Shown: positions 5,742-13,391 of the stretch, one piece after another
Layout: each line of letters begins with the position of its first letter
Numbering within the stretch: the stretch's first letter is position 1
NCBI GenBank assembly: GCA_049322335.1
Contig: JBMORL010000043.1
Location: forward strand, 1 to 19,086
Reading direction: 5' to 3'
Length of the DNA stretch: 19,086 nt
Source: JBMORL01 sp049322335
GTDB taxonomy: Bacteria > Bacteroidota > Bacteroidia > Flavobacteriales_D > UBA2798
Program-made: the position numbers and the translations under genes
Notes under the pieces: generated by a model
Database searches by the model: none
Seen by the model: the letters and a program-made list of their open reading frames with translations, nothing else
Told to the model about the DNA's origin: nothing

Positions 5742-7892
5742 ATGAAAAAAGTTGCGGTTATAGGTATTTTCCTTCTGGTTCTGATGAACCCTTCCGCGGC
5801 TACGCATATCGTGGGAGGAGAAATTTATTACAATTGCCTCGGGAATAACAATTACCAGGTAACCCTGAAAGTTTACCGCGACTGCAGTCCCAACAACACC
5901 AACGGCACTCAATTTGACGATCCGGCTCCCATCGGTATTTACGAAGGAGGATTTTTATATACCACGCTGTATGTAAATATTCAGAATATCACCAATGTTC
6001 CTTTGGTCATCAACGATCCCTGTATGCAGGCGCCCCCCAATGTTTGTGTAGAACAGGCGGTGTATACCACAACGGTAAATCTTCCGGCCAACGCATTGGG
6101 CTATGATATCGTGTACCAGCGTTGTTGCCGCAATCCGTCTATTGTAAATATTGTCAATTCGCAGGATTATGGTTCTTCTTATTCAGCATTTATTCCCCCG
6201 GCCGGCATTGTAAATTGCAACAGCAGTCCGCGGTTTAATTCACTTCCTCCATTGGTGATATGCAATGGTTCCAATTTTTCTTTTGACCATTCGGCTACTG
6301 ATCCCGATGGTGATGATCTAGTGTATGAATTTTATACTCCTTTCAATGGCGGTGATCCGTTTAACCCGGCTCCCAACCCTCCTTCTGCGCCTCCTTTCGG
6401 AAACGTGGTGTGGAATACCGGTTTTTCACAAAATACGCAGATAGCGGGAAGCACACCTTTCACACTGGATGTAAATACAGGTTTGTTTGAAGGTGTTCCT
6501 AACGTAAATGGCCTTTACGTATTTGGTGTTACGGTAAAAGAATACAGGAACGGAATACTTCTTTCACAAACTTACCGCGATTTCCAGACTACGGTCACCA
6601 CTTGTCCTTCGGTAGTGGTTTCTTCCGTTCCGGTACAAACCAATCTCTGTAACGGGAAGACGGTGAATTTCGGCAACAATAGTCAGAATTCGGTGTATTA
6701 TCACTGGGATTTTGGAGTAACATCACTTTCCAATGATACGTCTGATCTGTTTGCTCCTTCCTACACTTATCCCGACACCGGTAGTTATACCATTACACTG
6801 ATCGCCAATCCCGGTTATTCGTGTGCTGATACGGCTTACCAGGTATATGATATCCGTTTGCCGCTGGATGTAAATTTTGCAGCTCCCGATCCGCAGTGCA
6901 TCAGTAATAATGATTTTAATTTTAATGTTACCGGAAATTTTACCAATGCAGCTTTGATACAATGGGAATTCGGCCCTTTGGCCAACCCTGCAACATCGGC
7001 TTTGCAATCGCCCCAACATATTGTGTTCAGTGATTCGGGGCACTTTGCCATTTCTGTAACCGTATCCGAATTTGGATGTACCGGTAGTTTTGATGATACG
7101 GTTCACGTTTTTCCCCTTCCGCAGATCGGGTTTGTGTATCCGCCACAGGATGGATGTGTGCCTTATGCCGTTCAGTTTACTGATACTTCCATGAGCTGGG
7201 AAGTGTTGCATTATTCGTGGACGTTTGGAGATGGAACAACATCCAATGAACAAAATCCTTCTCACCTGTATAACGTTCCGGGGACATACGACATAACGCT
7301 AACCGTGCAGGTGGATTCGATATGTACTTTTTCACAAACACTTGATCTTCCCGGTCTGATTACGGTTCACCCCCGTCCCCAGGCATTGATTACGGCCACA
7401 CCCGAAGAACAGTCGGCTTTTTTTCCCAATTTCACCTTTTTCGACCAGTCATCGGGAAGTATTTCGGAGATGATGTATTTTGAAAACGGTGATACCAGTT
7501 CGCTCAATGTGGTGCCCTATACGTTTTATGCATCGGGATATCATACAGTGATGCTGATAGCAGAAAATGAGTTCGGATGCACGGACACTTCGTATGCTAC
7601 GGTATATGTAATTCCCGAAACCACCATTTATATTCCCAATGCCTTTACTCCTAACGGAGACGATTTGAATGATGTCTTTGTGCCGGTGGTATATGATGTA
7701 AATGCGTATGAATTTCTCATTTTCGATCGTTGGGGGCAGGTGATTTTTCAATCCGGTAAATTGGGTGAGGGTTGGGATGGCACCAGGAAAGGCAAACTTT
7801 GTCCCATCGACACCTATGTTTACCAGCTCAATTACAGCGACAGGGAAAACATTGCCCGTGTGGTGAGGGGGCATTTTACGCTTGTGCGTTAA
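5742..7892 (+). CDS. PKD-repeat surface protein with type B T9SS sorting domain
   Basis: The 716-residue protein starts with a signal peptide (MKKVAVIGIFLLVLMNPSAA) and continues with THIVGGEIYY..., a common mature N-terminus of large Bacteroidota surface proteins. PKD-type domains are visible around residues 300-370 (HWDFG near 321, then DTGSYTITLIA), 385-455 (QWEFG near 407) and 465-545 (YSWTFGDGT near 491, then GTYDITLTV). A more diverged one follows at 550-625. The last ~87 residues are the gliding-motility-associated C-terminal (CHU_C) domain: IPNAFTPNGDDLNDVF near 630, then FDRWGQ and GWDG. This tail directs export by the type IX secretion system to the surface or medium. Role is probably adhesion or a structural surface layer; no enzyme domain is visible. 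Confidence 0.92.
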   Translation: MKKVAVIGIFLLVLMNPSAATHIVGGEIYYNCLGNNNYQVTLKVYRDCSPNNTNGTQFDDPAPIGIYEGGFLYTTLYVNIQNITNVPLVINDPCMQAPPNVCVEQAVYTTTVNLPANALGYDIVYQRCCRNPSIVNIVNSQDYGSSYSAFIPPAGIVNCNSSPRFNSLPPLVICNGSNFSFDHSATDPDGDDLVYEFYTPFNGGDPFNPAPNPPSAPPFGNVVWNTGFSQNTQIAGSTPFTLDVNTGLFEGVPNVNGLYVFGVTVKEYRNGILLSQTYRDFQTTVTTCPSVVVSSVPVQTNLCNGKTVNFGNNSQNSVYYHWDFGVTSLSNDTSDLFAPSYTYPDTGSYTITLIANPGYSCADTAYQVYDIRLPLDVNFAAPDPQCISNNDFNFNVTGNFTNAALIQWEFGPLANPATSALQSPQHIVFSDSGHFAISVTVSEFGCTGSFDDTVHVFPLPQIGFVYPPQDGCVPYAVQFTDTSMSWEVLHYSWTFGDGTTSNEQNPSHLYNVPGTYDITLTVQVDSICTFSQTLDLPGLITVHPRPQALITATPEEQSAFFPNFTFFDQSSGSISEMMYFENGDTSSLNVVPYTFYASGYHTVMLIAENEFGCTDTSYATVYVIPETTIYIPNAFTPNGDDLNDVFVPVVYDVNAYEFLIFDRWGQVIFQSGKLGEGWDGTRKGKLCPIDTYVYQLNYSDRENIARVVRGHFTLVR

Positions 7893-7930
7893 GGTATTTT
7901 AACGTTACAGGTCGCACCGGTCAAGCCCCA

Positions 7931-7983
7931 TATCCACTTATCACAATTCTTTTATCCACTTATTTGCTCAAACTAATTTTGAG
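7931..7983. promoter_or_regulatory. Direct repeats and inverted repeat upstream of the receptor-like gene
   Basis: TATCCACTTAT occurs twice (7931-7941, 7953-7963), 22 bp apart, about two helical turns. It is followed by the inverted repeat CTCAAA-CTAAT-TTTGAG (7967-7983), whose right arm overlaps TAATTTTG, a match to the TAnnTTTG promoter element. A bound regulator is plausible. No clear -33 element lies at the right distance. Confidence 0.35.
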
Positions 7984-8029
7984 CCGTAACCTATAACGGG
8001 ATTTCCGTTTATAAGCAAAACCAAACAGC

Positions 8030-10498
8030 ATGAGAGCCACTATTGCCGGTTTATTTTTTCTTTTTTATGCCTTTTCATCTTCCGCACAGGAATTTTCGGT
8101 GAAAGGTGTGATTATGGATAATACCAATAACCCCGTTCCTTTTGCCAATGTATTATTGCTTCGTTCTTCCGATTCGCTGCTGGTGAAGGGAGGAATTACA
8201 GATGATAAAGGAGTGTTTACACTGGAAACCACGGAAGCGGGAACTTTCCGTTTGATGTCGTCTTATACCGGAATGAAAAAAACCTATTCTAACGAGTTTA
8301 GCCTAAGCGCAGAAAATACTTCGGTAGATCTCGGGTCATTCACTTTGCAGGAGGATGCACTGATGCTGGAAGAAGCGGTGGTGATGGCACAAAAACCTTT
8401 TATTGAACATCACCTCGATAAAACGGTGGTAAATGTAGAAAACAGTATTGTAGCAGCCGGTTCAACGGCACTGGAAGTGTTAAAACGATCTCCGGGAGTT
8501 ATGGTGGATAAAGACGATAATATTTCGCTGAAAGGGAAAAATGGTGTGTCCATTATGATTGATGGAAAACTTACTTATCTCTCTAACCAGGACGTAGCGG
8601 CCATGCTGAAATCTCTTCCTGCCGACCAGGTGGAAAAAATAGAACTCATCACCAACCCCTCGGCAAAATTTGATGCGGAAGGAACAGCAGGAATCATCAA
8701 TATTGTATTAAAGAAAAACCAAAACTACGGGTGGAACGGAAGAGTGAATGCAGGTATGGGACTGGGTTATTATGAGGACGGATATGGATTTGATAAAAAC
8801 ATTTTTATCAAACAAAACGGAGGAATTAACCTGAATTACCGCTCCAAAAGATGGAATTATTTCGGCAGCTACAATTATAATGGGGGAGAAGGATTTAACA
8901 AATTTATTATCGAAAGAAAATTCCGTGAGAATGGCGATATCAGTAATATTTTCAACCAAACATCAGACGGACTTAACTTTAATAATACGCATAGCGGAAA
9001 AGTAGGCATTGACTTTTTTATAAATAAAAAACATACCATCGGTTTTTTTGCCAATGGAATGATGAATACGGGAGAAGATGAAGGATTAAACTCAACACTA
9101 ATTTCGGAAGCAGACGGCTCGCTGATGTCTTCTTCCGGCACGTCCAGTTTATCAAACGATAACTGGAAAAATTTAACAGCCAATCTTAATTATAAATTCA
9201 ATATTGATACCACCGGGAAAGAGCTGACAATAAATGTTGACTATGCGTCTTTCAACAGCCGGACATCTCAAAACTACCGTACCGATTATTTCGACAGTGC
9301 CGGTACAAATCTCAATATTCCCTACATTCTCAAAAGCCAGCTTCCCTCTGATGTGATTATTTATTCTGCCAAAGCCGATTATGTGCATCCCATTGGTGAA
9401 AAAATGAAAATTGAAGCGGGCGTAAAATCCAGTTATGTTACTACAGATAACAACGCGCAATTCTGGTATGAAGATACCACGGGAACAGATATTGTAGATA
9501 CGACCAAAACCAACCATTTTATCTATACAGAAAACATCAATGCAGCTTACATTAATTATGCGGTTGAATTAAACGACAAATGGAATATGATGCTGGGATT
9601 GCGTACCGAACAAACCAATTCCTTTGGCGACCAGGTAACCACCGATACTTCTTTCGAAAGACATTATATCGGTTTTTTTCCCAGCGGATTTCTTACCTAT
9701 AAAGCCAGCGATAAACACGAATGGAATTTCACCTACAGCCGCAGGATTGAACGTCCCGATTACCAGTCGCTGAATCCTTTTATTTATTTCCTTGATCCTT
9801 ACACCTACATGCAGGGAAATACCAACCTCCTTCCGCAATACACCAATTCATTTGAACTTACCCACACTTTTATGGGTTTTATGACCACCACCGCCAGCTA
9901 TAGCCATACCAGCGGAGTGATTACCGAAATTACCAAACAGGTGGACTCTACTTTTTCTACATTCGCTACCAGCGACAACCTGAGCAGCCAGGATAATATG
10001 AGTTTGTCTGTATATGTCCCTATACCGTTAGGAAAATCGTGGACGATGATGAATTATATCAGTGGTTTCAACAACCGTTTTCGCGGGGTAATACAGGATT
10101 CTACTTTTGACAAGAGTTATACTTCATTCATGATCAATTCGCAAAATATGTTCCGGTTCAAAAAAGGATGGTCGGCCGAACTGAGTGTGTTTTATATGAG
10201 TCCGCAGGTATATGGAATTTTTGTAATGAAGTCAATGGCCAACATTACTCTCGGAATTCAGAAAACATTCTTGAAAGACAGAGGAAACCTGAAAGTAAGT
10301 TTCAACGACATTTTCTGGACCAGCCGCTGGAGATCAGCCGTTGAATTCCAGAATATGGATATCAAAATGCATGCTTACAACAGCAGCAGGATGATGAACG
10401 TTAGTTTCACCTATAAATTCGGAAATTCAAAAGCTCAGTACCAGCGAAAAGAAAGTGGTGCAAGCGATGAATTGGACAGAGTAAAGAAAGGGGAGTAG
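8030..10498 (+). CDS. TonB-receptor-like outer-membrane beta-barrel protein
   Basis: The 822-residue protein has a signal peptide (MRATIAGLFFLFYAFSSSAQ). A carboxypeptidase-regulatory-like domain follows at about 23-108 (VKGVIMDNTNNPVPFANVLL ... DDKGVFTLET). Next is a plug-like region at about 125-235 (LEVLKRSPGVMVD, IMIDGKLTYLS, IELITNPSAKFDAEGTAGIINIVLKK). The rest is a large aromatic-rich barrel (about 240-810). This order, with the short plug and 'RSPGV...D' and 'NPSAKFDAEGTAGIINI' signatures, fits the outer-membrane beta-barrel family related to TonB-dependent receptors (PF14905-like). The substrate cannot be read from sequence. A charged extension (QYQRKESGASDELDRVKKGE) follows the final barrel strand, which is unusual for proteins that end in an aromatic residue. 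No partner SusD-type lipoprotein is adjacent. Confidence 0.9.
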   Translation: MRATIAGLFFLFYAFSSSAQEFSVKGVIMDNTNNPVPFANVLLLRSSDSLLVKGGITDDKGVFTLETTEAGTFRLMSSYTGMKKTYSNEFSLSAENTSVDLGSFTLQEDALMLEEAVVMAQKPFIEHHLDKTVVNVENSIVAAGSTALEVLKRSPGVMVDKDDNISLKGKNGVSIMIDGKLTYLSNQDVAAMLKSLPADQVEKIELITNPSAKFDAEGTAGIINIVLKKNQNYGWNGRVNAGMGLGYYEDGYGFDKNIFIKQNGGINLNYRSKRWNYFGSYNYNGGEGFNKFIIERKFRENGDISNIFNQTSDGLNFNNTHSGKVGIDFFINKKHTIGFFANGMMNTGEDEGLNSTLISEADGSLMSSSGTSSLSNDNWKNLTANLNYKFNIDTTGKELTINVDYASFNSRTSQNYRTDYFDSAGTNLNIPYILKSQLPSDVIIYSAKADYVHPIGEKMKIEAGVKSSYVTTDNNAQFWYEDTTGTDIVDTTKTNHFIYTENINAAYINYAVELNDKWNMMLGLRTEQTNSFGDQVTTDTSFERHYIGFFPSGFLTYKASDKHEWNFTYSRRIERPDYQSLNPFIYFLDPYTYMQGNTNLLPQYTNSFELTHTFMGFMTTTASYSHTSGVITEITKQVDSTFSTFATSDNLSSQDNMSLSVYVPIPLGKSWTMMNYISGFNNRFRGVIQDSTFDKSYTSFMINSQNMFRFKKGWSAELSVFYMSPQVYGIFVMKSMANITLGIQKTFLKDRGNLKVSFNDIFWTSRWRSAVEFQNMDIKMHAYNSSRMMNVSFTYKFGNSKAQYQRKESGASDELDRVKKGE

Positions 10499-10686
10499 GG
10501 AGGCAGGAGTCTTCAGTCTTCAGTGGGCAGTGGCAGCAGGCAGTTTAAGGTTGGGTCATTGGTCAGTAGTCATTGGTGGGGTATTTAAATGTAATTTACA
10601 TTTTCTTCTCAATTCATCATTCGTGTATTCTATTAACCCGATACTCCGATTGGGATGTTGACCGAAACGTCAGCACTCATCATTCC
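10499..10686. other. Gene-free stretch with CAGT-rich low-complexity sequence
   Basis: From 10508 to 10542 the sequence is built from short CAGT/GCAG units (CTTCAGTCTTCAGTGGGCAG). It is followed by a 9-bp direct repeat GTCATTGGT (10555-10563, 10569-10577) and a small palindrome ATGTAATTTACAT (10589-10601). The reading frame opening at 10573 runs through the repeats and has no protein-like character. Confidence 0.6.
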
Positions 10687-10743
10687 GCATTTCACTTCAA
10701 AATTCAAAACTCAACATTCGTTTCGCTCATCATTCCGCATTTT
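10687..10743. repeat. 57-bp dispersed repeat, copy A
   Basis: This copy is identical to 10881-10937 in 56 of 57 positions. It begins GCATTTCACTTCAAAATTC and ends TCATTCCGCATTTT. The core CACTTCAAAATTC-[A/T]-AAACTCA also occurs in the halves of the 115-bp array at 2649-2992. Confidence 0.85.
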
Positions 10744-10789
10744 CATAATCCCGGCTTCGTGTCGCGCATTCCCGCCCCGCACATTTCCT

Positions 10790-10807
10790 CCACGCCAGAG
10801 CGCGTGG
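10790..10807 (-). terminator. Dispersed hairpin, second copy
   Basis: CCACGC-CAGAGC-GCGTGG differs from 3015-3032 by one loop base. It lies about 90 bp beyond the stop codon of the aldehyde dehydrogenase gene. No T-run follows on either strand, so a terminator role is only inferred from its position at both loci. Confidence 0.35.
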
Positions 10808-10880
10808 CGACAGCCGGCATAAATCGTGTAATCATAAACTTTTCTTACGACCAAAAGGAGTAATCGTCCAATCGCATTTT

Positions 10881-10937
10881 GCATTTCACTTCAAAATTCA
10901 AAACTCAACATTCGTTTCGCTCGTCATTCCGCATTTT
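10881..10937. repeat. 57-bp dispersed repeat, copy B, overlapping the aldehyde dehydrogenase 3' end
   Basis: It is nearly identical to copy A, with A/G at one position (CTCATC versus CTCGTC). The stop codon of the minus-strand aldehyde dehydrogenase (10898-10900) and its last dozen codons lie inside this repeat. Confidence 0.85.
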
Positions 10938-12310
10938 CCCCCTGTCTCATCACTCATCACAAGTATTTTCGCCTCCATATAGTCCCTTATCGCATATTTC
11001 ACTCCTTCTCTTCCCAGTCCCGATTCTTTTATTCCTCCATAAGGCATGTGGTCGGCACGAAAAGTGGGAGCGTCATTGATAATTACTCCGCCCACTTCCA
11101 GTTCGTTGAATGCTTTTTGAATATATGAATGGTTATGGGTAAACACTCCCGCCTGCAACCCGAATTTTGAATCGTTTATTTTTTCAATGCCGTCATCAAA
11201 ACTTTTACATTTTTCAACAATCACTACCGGGCCAAACACTTCTTCACTATTTACTTCCATGGAAGTGTTGGTGTTGGTAAGTACTGTAGGGGAATAAAAG
11301 TTTCCTTCTCTTTTTCCACCGCAAAGGAGAGTTGCTCCTTTTGAAATGGCATTATTCACCCAATTTTCCACACGTATGGCATTTTCCTCATCGATCATTA
11401 CAGAAATTTCGGTTTCTTCTTTCAGCGGATCACCATATTTCAGTGCGTTTACTTTTGGAATAAATTGTTCCAGGAATTTTTTGAAAAGCAATTCGTGAAC
11501 GAAAATGCGTTGTGCGTGAATACAAATTTGGCCGGAATAAGCAAAACCTCCAACAAGACATTTTGAAATGGCTGAAGTGAGATCTGCATCTTCAGCAATA
11601 AGTACTCCTGCATTTCCTCCCAGTTCCAATACTACTTTTTTCTTTCCCGCCTGTTCTTTCATTTTCCAGCCAACAGAAGGTGAACCGGTAAAGGAAAGGA
11701 TGCTGATTCCTGGATCTGTTACCAGCAGGTTGCCTGTTTTCCGGTTACATACCACAACAGAAAAAGCACCATCCGGCAGTGAAGTTTTCTTTACTATCTC
11801 CGATAATGCCAAAGCCGTTAGTGGAGTGGAAGAGGCCGGTTTTAAAACAATGGGACATCCTGCAGCCAGTGCCGGGGCAACTTTGTGTGCTACCAGATTT
11901 AGGGGAAAATTAAAAGGGGTAATGCCCGCTACCACACCGGCAGGAAAGTATTTTATTATTCCTTCTTTTCCTTTTCCTGCAGGAGTAGTATCGAGTGAGA
12001 TATATTCTTTGGGTAACCGTTTACATTCTTCGGCAGCAATGAGGAAAGTTTCAGCTCCCCGTTCTGCTTCAGCTAAAGCATAACGAAAGGGTTTTCCCGA
12101 TTCGGAAGCAATAATTTCAGCGAATTTTCTTTTTTCTGTTTTTAGTTGGTCTGAAACAGATTTCAGGGCTTCATATTTTTCGAAAGAAGACAGGCTTGCC
12201 ATTTTTTTACGGCACTGAACAGATTTTTCTATTACAGAAAGTATTTCTGCTTCAGAAGTTTCTTTTACTTCCGAAATTACTTTTTGTGAAAAGGGATTGA
12301 TAATAGTCAT
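10898..12310 (-). CDS. NAD(P)-dependent aldehyde dehydrogenase, lactaldehyde dehydrogenase-like
   Basis: The 470-residue enzyme belongs to the aldehyde dehydrogenase superfamily, which oxidises aldehydes to acids in the cytoplasm. Visible catalytic residues are N134 (TPFNFPLNL), K157 (VLKPAS), the FTGS loop at 207-210, E229 (LELGG) and the nucleophile C263 (GQICIHAQRI). EEVFGPV and MPYGGIKESGLGREG mark the C-terminal part. The last motif and the overall length resemble the lactaldehyde or phosphonoacetaldehyde dehydrogenase branch; the true substrate is uncertain. Normal family sequence ends near ...EAKILVM. The final ~18 residues (SDETGGKCGMTSETNVEF) are encoded largely by a dispersed 57-bp repeat and look like an acquired tail. 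A small membrane protein gene lies 20 bp upstream on the same strand. Confidence 0.93.
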   Translation of the reverse strand: MTIINPFSQKVISEVKETSEAEILSVIEKSVQCRKKMASLSSFEKYEALKSVSDQLKTEKRKFAEIIASESGKPFRYALAEAERGAETFLIAAEECKRLPKEYISLDTTPAGKGKEGIIKYFPAGVVAGITPFNFPLNLVAHKVAPALAAGCPIVLKPASSTPLTALALSEIVKKTSLPDGAFSVVVCNRKTGNLLVTDPGISILSFTGSPSVGWKMKEQAGKKKVVLELGGNAGVLIAEDADLTSAISKCLVGGFAYSGQICIHAQRIFVHELLFKKFLEQFIPKVNALKYGDPLKEETEISVMIDEENAIRVENWVNNAISKGATLLCGGKREGNFYSPTVLTNTNTSMEVNSEEVFGPVVIVEKCKSFDDGIEKINDSKFGLQAGVFTHNHSYIQKAFNELEVGGVIINDAPTFRADHMPYGGIKESGLGREGVKYAIRDYMEAKILVMSDETGGKCGMTSETNVEF

Positions 12311-12330
12311 ATTTATGCAATGGGATGGTG

Positions 12331-12546
12331 TTACAAATCTCTTTTTTTGTCACCAAAAATTTTAAAAAGCAATCTTCCGCCAGCAGCAAAGGGAAAGATA
12401 AGAAAAAAGAAAACAAAGTGTCCACCGGTGATCAGCCAGAGTGAAACAGTAAGAACTACAGTAGCGGCAAACAAAATCCACCCTGCCCTGATTTCTTTTT
12501 TCCGGTTGTCATTTTCATCTTCTGTATTCCAGTTTTCGGGGAGCAT
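12331..12546 (-). CDS. Small two-helix membrane protein
   Basis: The 71-residue product has a charged N-terminus (MLPENWNTEDENDNRKKEIR). Two hydrophobic segments follow (GWILFAATVVLTVSLWLI and FVFFFLIFPFAAGGRLLF) with a short GGH turn, and then a basic tail (KIFGDKKRDL). This is a credible small inner-membrane protein of unknown function. It ends 20 bp before the aldehyde dehydrogenase start and is probably cotranscribed with it from the palindrome-rich region at 12551-12595. A plus-strand frame over the same bases is basic and low in structure, and I consider it a shadow. Confidence 0.65.
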   Translation of the reverse strand: MLPENWNTEDENDNRKKEIRAGWILFAATVVLTVSLWLITGGHFVFFFLIFPFAAGGRLLFKIFGDKKRDL

Positions 12547-12568
12547 TAATTTATCTTAATTAATGTTT

Positions 12569-12592
12569 TGTAAATTTACATTTTAAAATGTA
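12569..12592. promoter_or_regulatory. Two overlapping perfect palindromes between divergent genes
   Basis: TGTAAATTTACA (12569-12580) overlaps TACATTTTAAAATGTA (12577-12592) by four bases. Both are perfect inverted repeats. They sit between the minus-strand start at 12546 and the plus-strand start at 12600, so a dimeric regulator could cover both promoters. AT-rich palindromes also arise by chance, but a 16-bp perfect one is uncommon. Confidence 0.45.
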
Positions 12593-12595
12593 ATC

Positions 12596-12722
12596 ATTCA
12601 TGAACATCCGCAACGAAATAATGAAGGAGCACTCCAAAGTTCAGGGGCGAAAAATTGCCCGTTACATTGGCAGCGACAAGGCAAAGTTCAGGGAGCTGAT
12701 GGGTTATTTTATGGGGGATGAT
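12596..12722 (+). other. Duplicated contig end (first 41 codons of the helical-repeat gene)
   Basis: These 127 bases are identical to 12823-12949 and contain the same ATG (12600) and N-terminal codons. They are the end of the left contig. The copy is almost certainly an assembly overlap and not a second gene. Confidence 0.9.
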
Positions 12723-12822
12723 NNNNNNNNNNNNNNNNNNNNNNNNNNNNNNNNNNNNNNNNNNNNNNNNNNNNNNNNNNNNNNNNNNNNNNNNNNNNNN
12801 NNNNNNNNNNNNNNNNNNNNNN
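12723..12822. other. Assembly gap of exactly 100 N
   Basis: The run of N is exactly 100 long, the usual placeholder for a gap of unknown size. Because the same 127 bp flank both sides, the true gap length is probably negative: the two contigs overlap, and 227 bp should be removed. Confidence 0.95.
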
Positions 12823-12826
12823 ATTC

Positions 12827-13357
12827 ATGAACATCCGCAACGAAATAATGAAGGAGCACTCCAAAGTTCAGGGGCGAAAAATTGCCCGTTACATTGGCAG
12901 CGACAAGGCAAAGTTCAGGGAGCTGATGGGTTATTTTATGGGGGATGATTACCGTCTTACCCAGCGGGCGGCCTGTGTGATGAATGAGGTGTTGCTGGTT
13001 TATCCCGAAATGATAAAACCTTATATCAAAAAAGCGGTTTTGCTGCTGGATCAACCGGTTCATGATGCGGTAAAACGCAACCTCCTGCGCATCATGCAGG
13101 TAATAGATATTCCCGAATCCCTGCAGGGAAAAACCGTGGAAAGTTGTTTCCGGCTGATGCGTTCTTCTTCCGAACCACTGGCTGTAAAGGTATTTTCAAT
13201 GACGGTTGTTCTGCAGATCGCCAAAAAACACCCTGAACTAAAGGAAGAATTAAAAGCCAGTGTACAGGATATCATGGAAAGAGACCATAGTCCCGCTGTC
13301 CAGGCAAGAGGAAGAAATACGCTAAAAGCCCTCGAAAAGATCCATTTTGCCCGTTGA
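12827..13357 (+). CDS. Alpha-helical (HEAT-like) repeat protein
   Basis: The 176-residue protein is predicted to be soluble and all-helical. It shows a series of amphipathic helix pairs of about 35 residues (RLTQRAACVMNEVLLVYPEM, AVKRNLLRIMQVIDIP, EPLAVKVFSMTVVLQIAKKH, PAVQARGRNTLKALEKI), the pattern of HEAT or ARM repeats, which usually act as protein-binding scaffolds. No signal peptide and no catalytic motif are visible. The gene is split by a scaffolding gap: its natural upstream region is on the left contig (before 12600), while the complete reading frame is on the right. The ATG follows ATTC in both copies. The stop is followed within 34 bp by the next gene, whose promoter overlaps this gene's 3' end. 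Confidence 0.75.
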   Translation: MNIRNEIMKEHSKVQGRKIARYIGSDKAKFRELMGYFMGDDYRLTQRAACVMNEVLLVYPEMIKPYIKKAVLLLDQPVHDAVKRNLLRIMQVIDIPESLQGKTVESCFRLMRSSSEPLAVKVFSMTVVLQIAKKHPELKEELKASVQDIMERDHSPAVQARGRNTLKALEKIHFAR

Positions 13358-13376
13358 ACGGAATTGAATAAATTTG
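13346..13376 (+). promoter_or_regulatory. Bacteroidota-type promoter with consensus spacing
   Basis: TTTG at 13346-13349 and TAAATTTG at 13369-13376 are separated by exactly 19 bp. Transcription should start near 13382-13384, about 8-10 nt before the ATG at 13392. The -33 element lies inside the last codons of the helical-repeat gene. The match rules out the in-frame TTG at 13374 as a start, since it would lie inside the promoter. Confidence 0.65.
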
Positions 13377-13391
13377 GTAAAAATATATACT

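Noticed and set aside
6723..7265. 180-residue minus-strand frame within the PKD protein gene
   Set aside because: Shadow of the strong plus-strand gene; no domain or signal recognised.
7931..7963. DnaA boxes or replication origin (TATCCACTTAT twice, one as TTATCCACT)
   Set aside because: Only near matches, no dnaA, no AT-rich unwinding region; more likely regulatory repeats.
12320..12559. 79-residue plus-strand frame
   Set aside because: It is antisense to a credible two-helix membrane protein that sits in an operon position; it has no protein-like features.
12600..13063. Reading frames running through the N block on both strands
   Set aside because: They exist only because N is translated as X; the real gene is 12827-13357.
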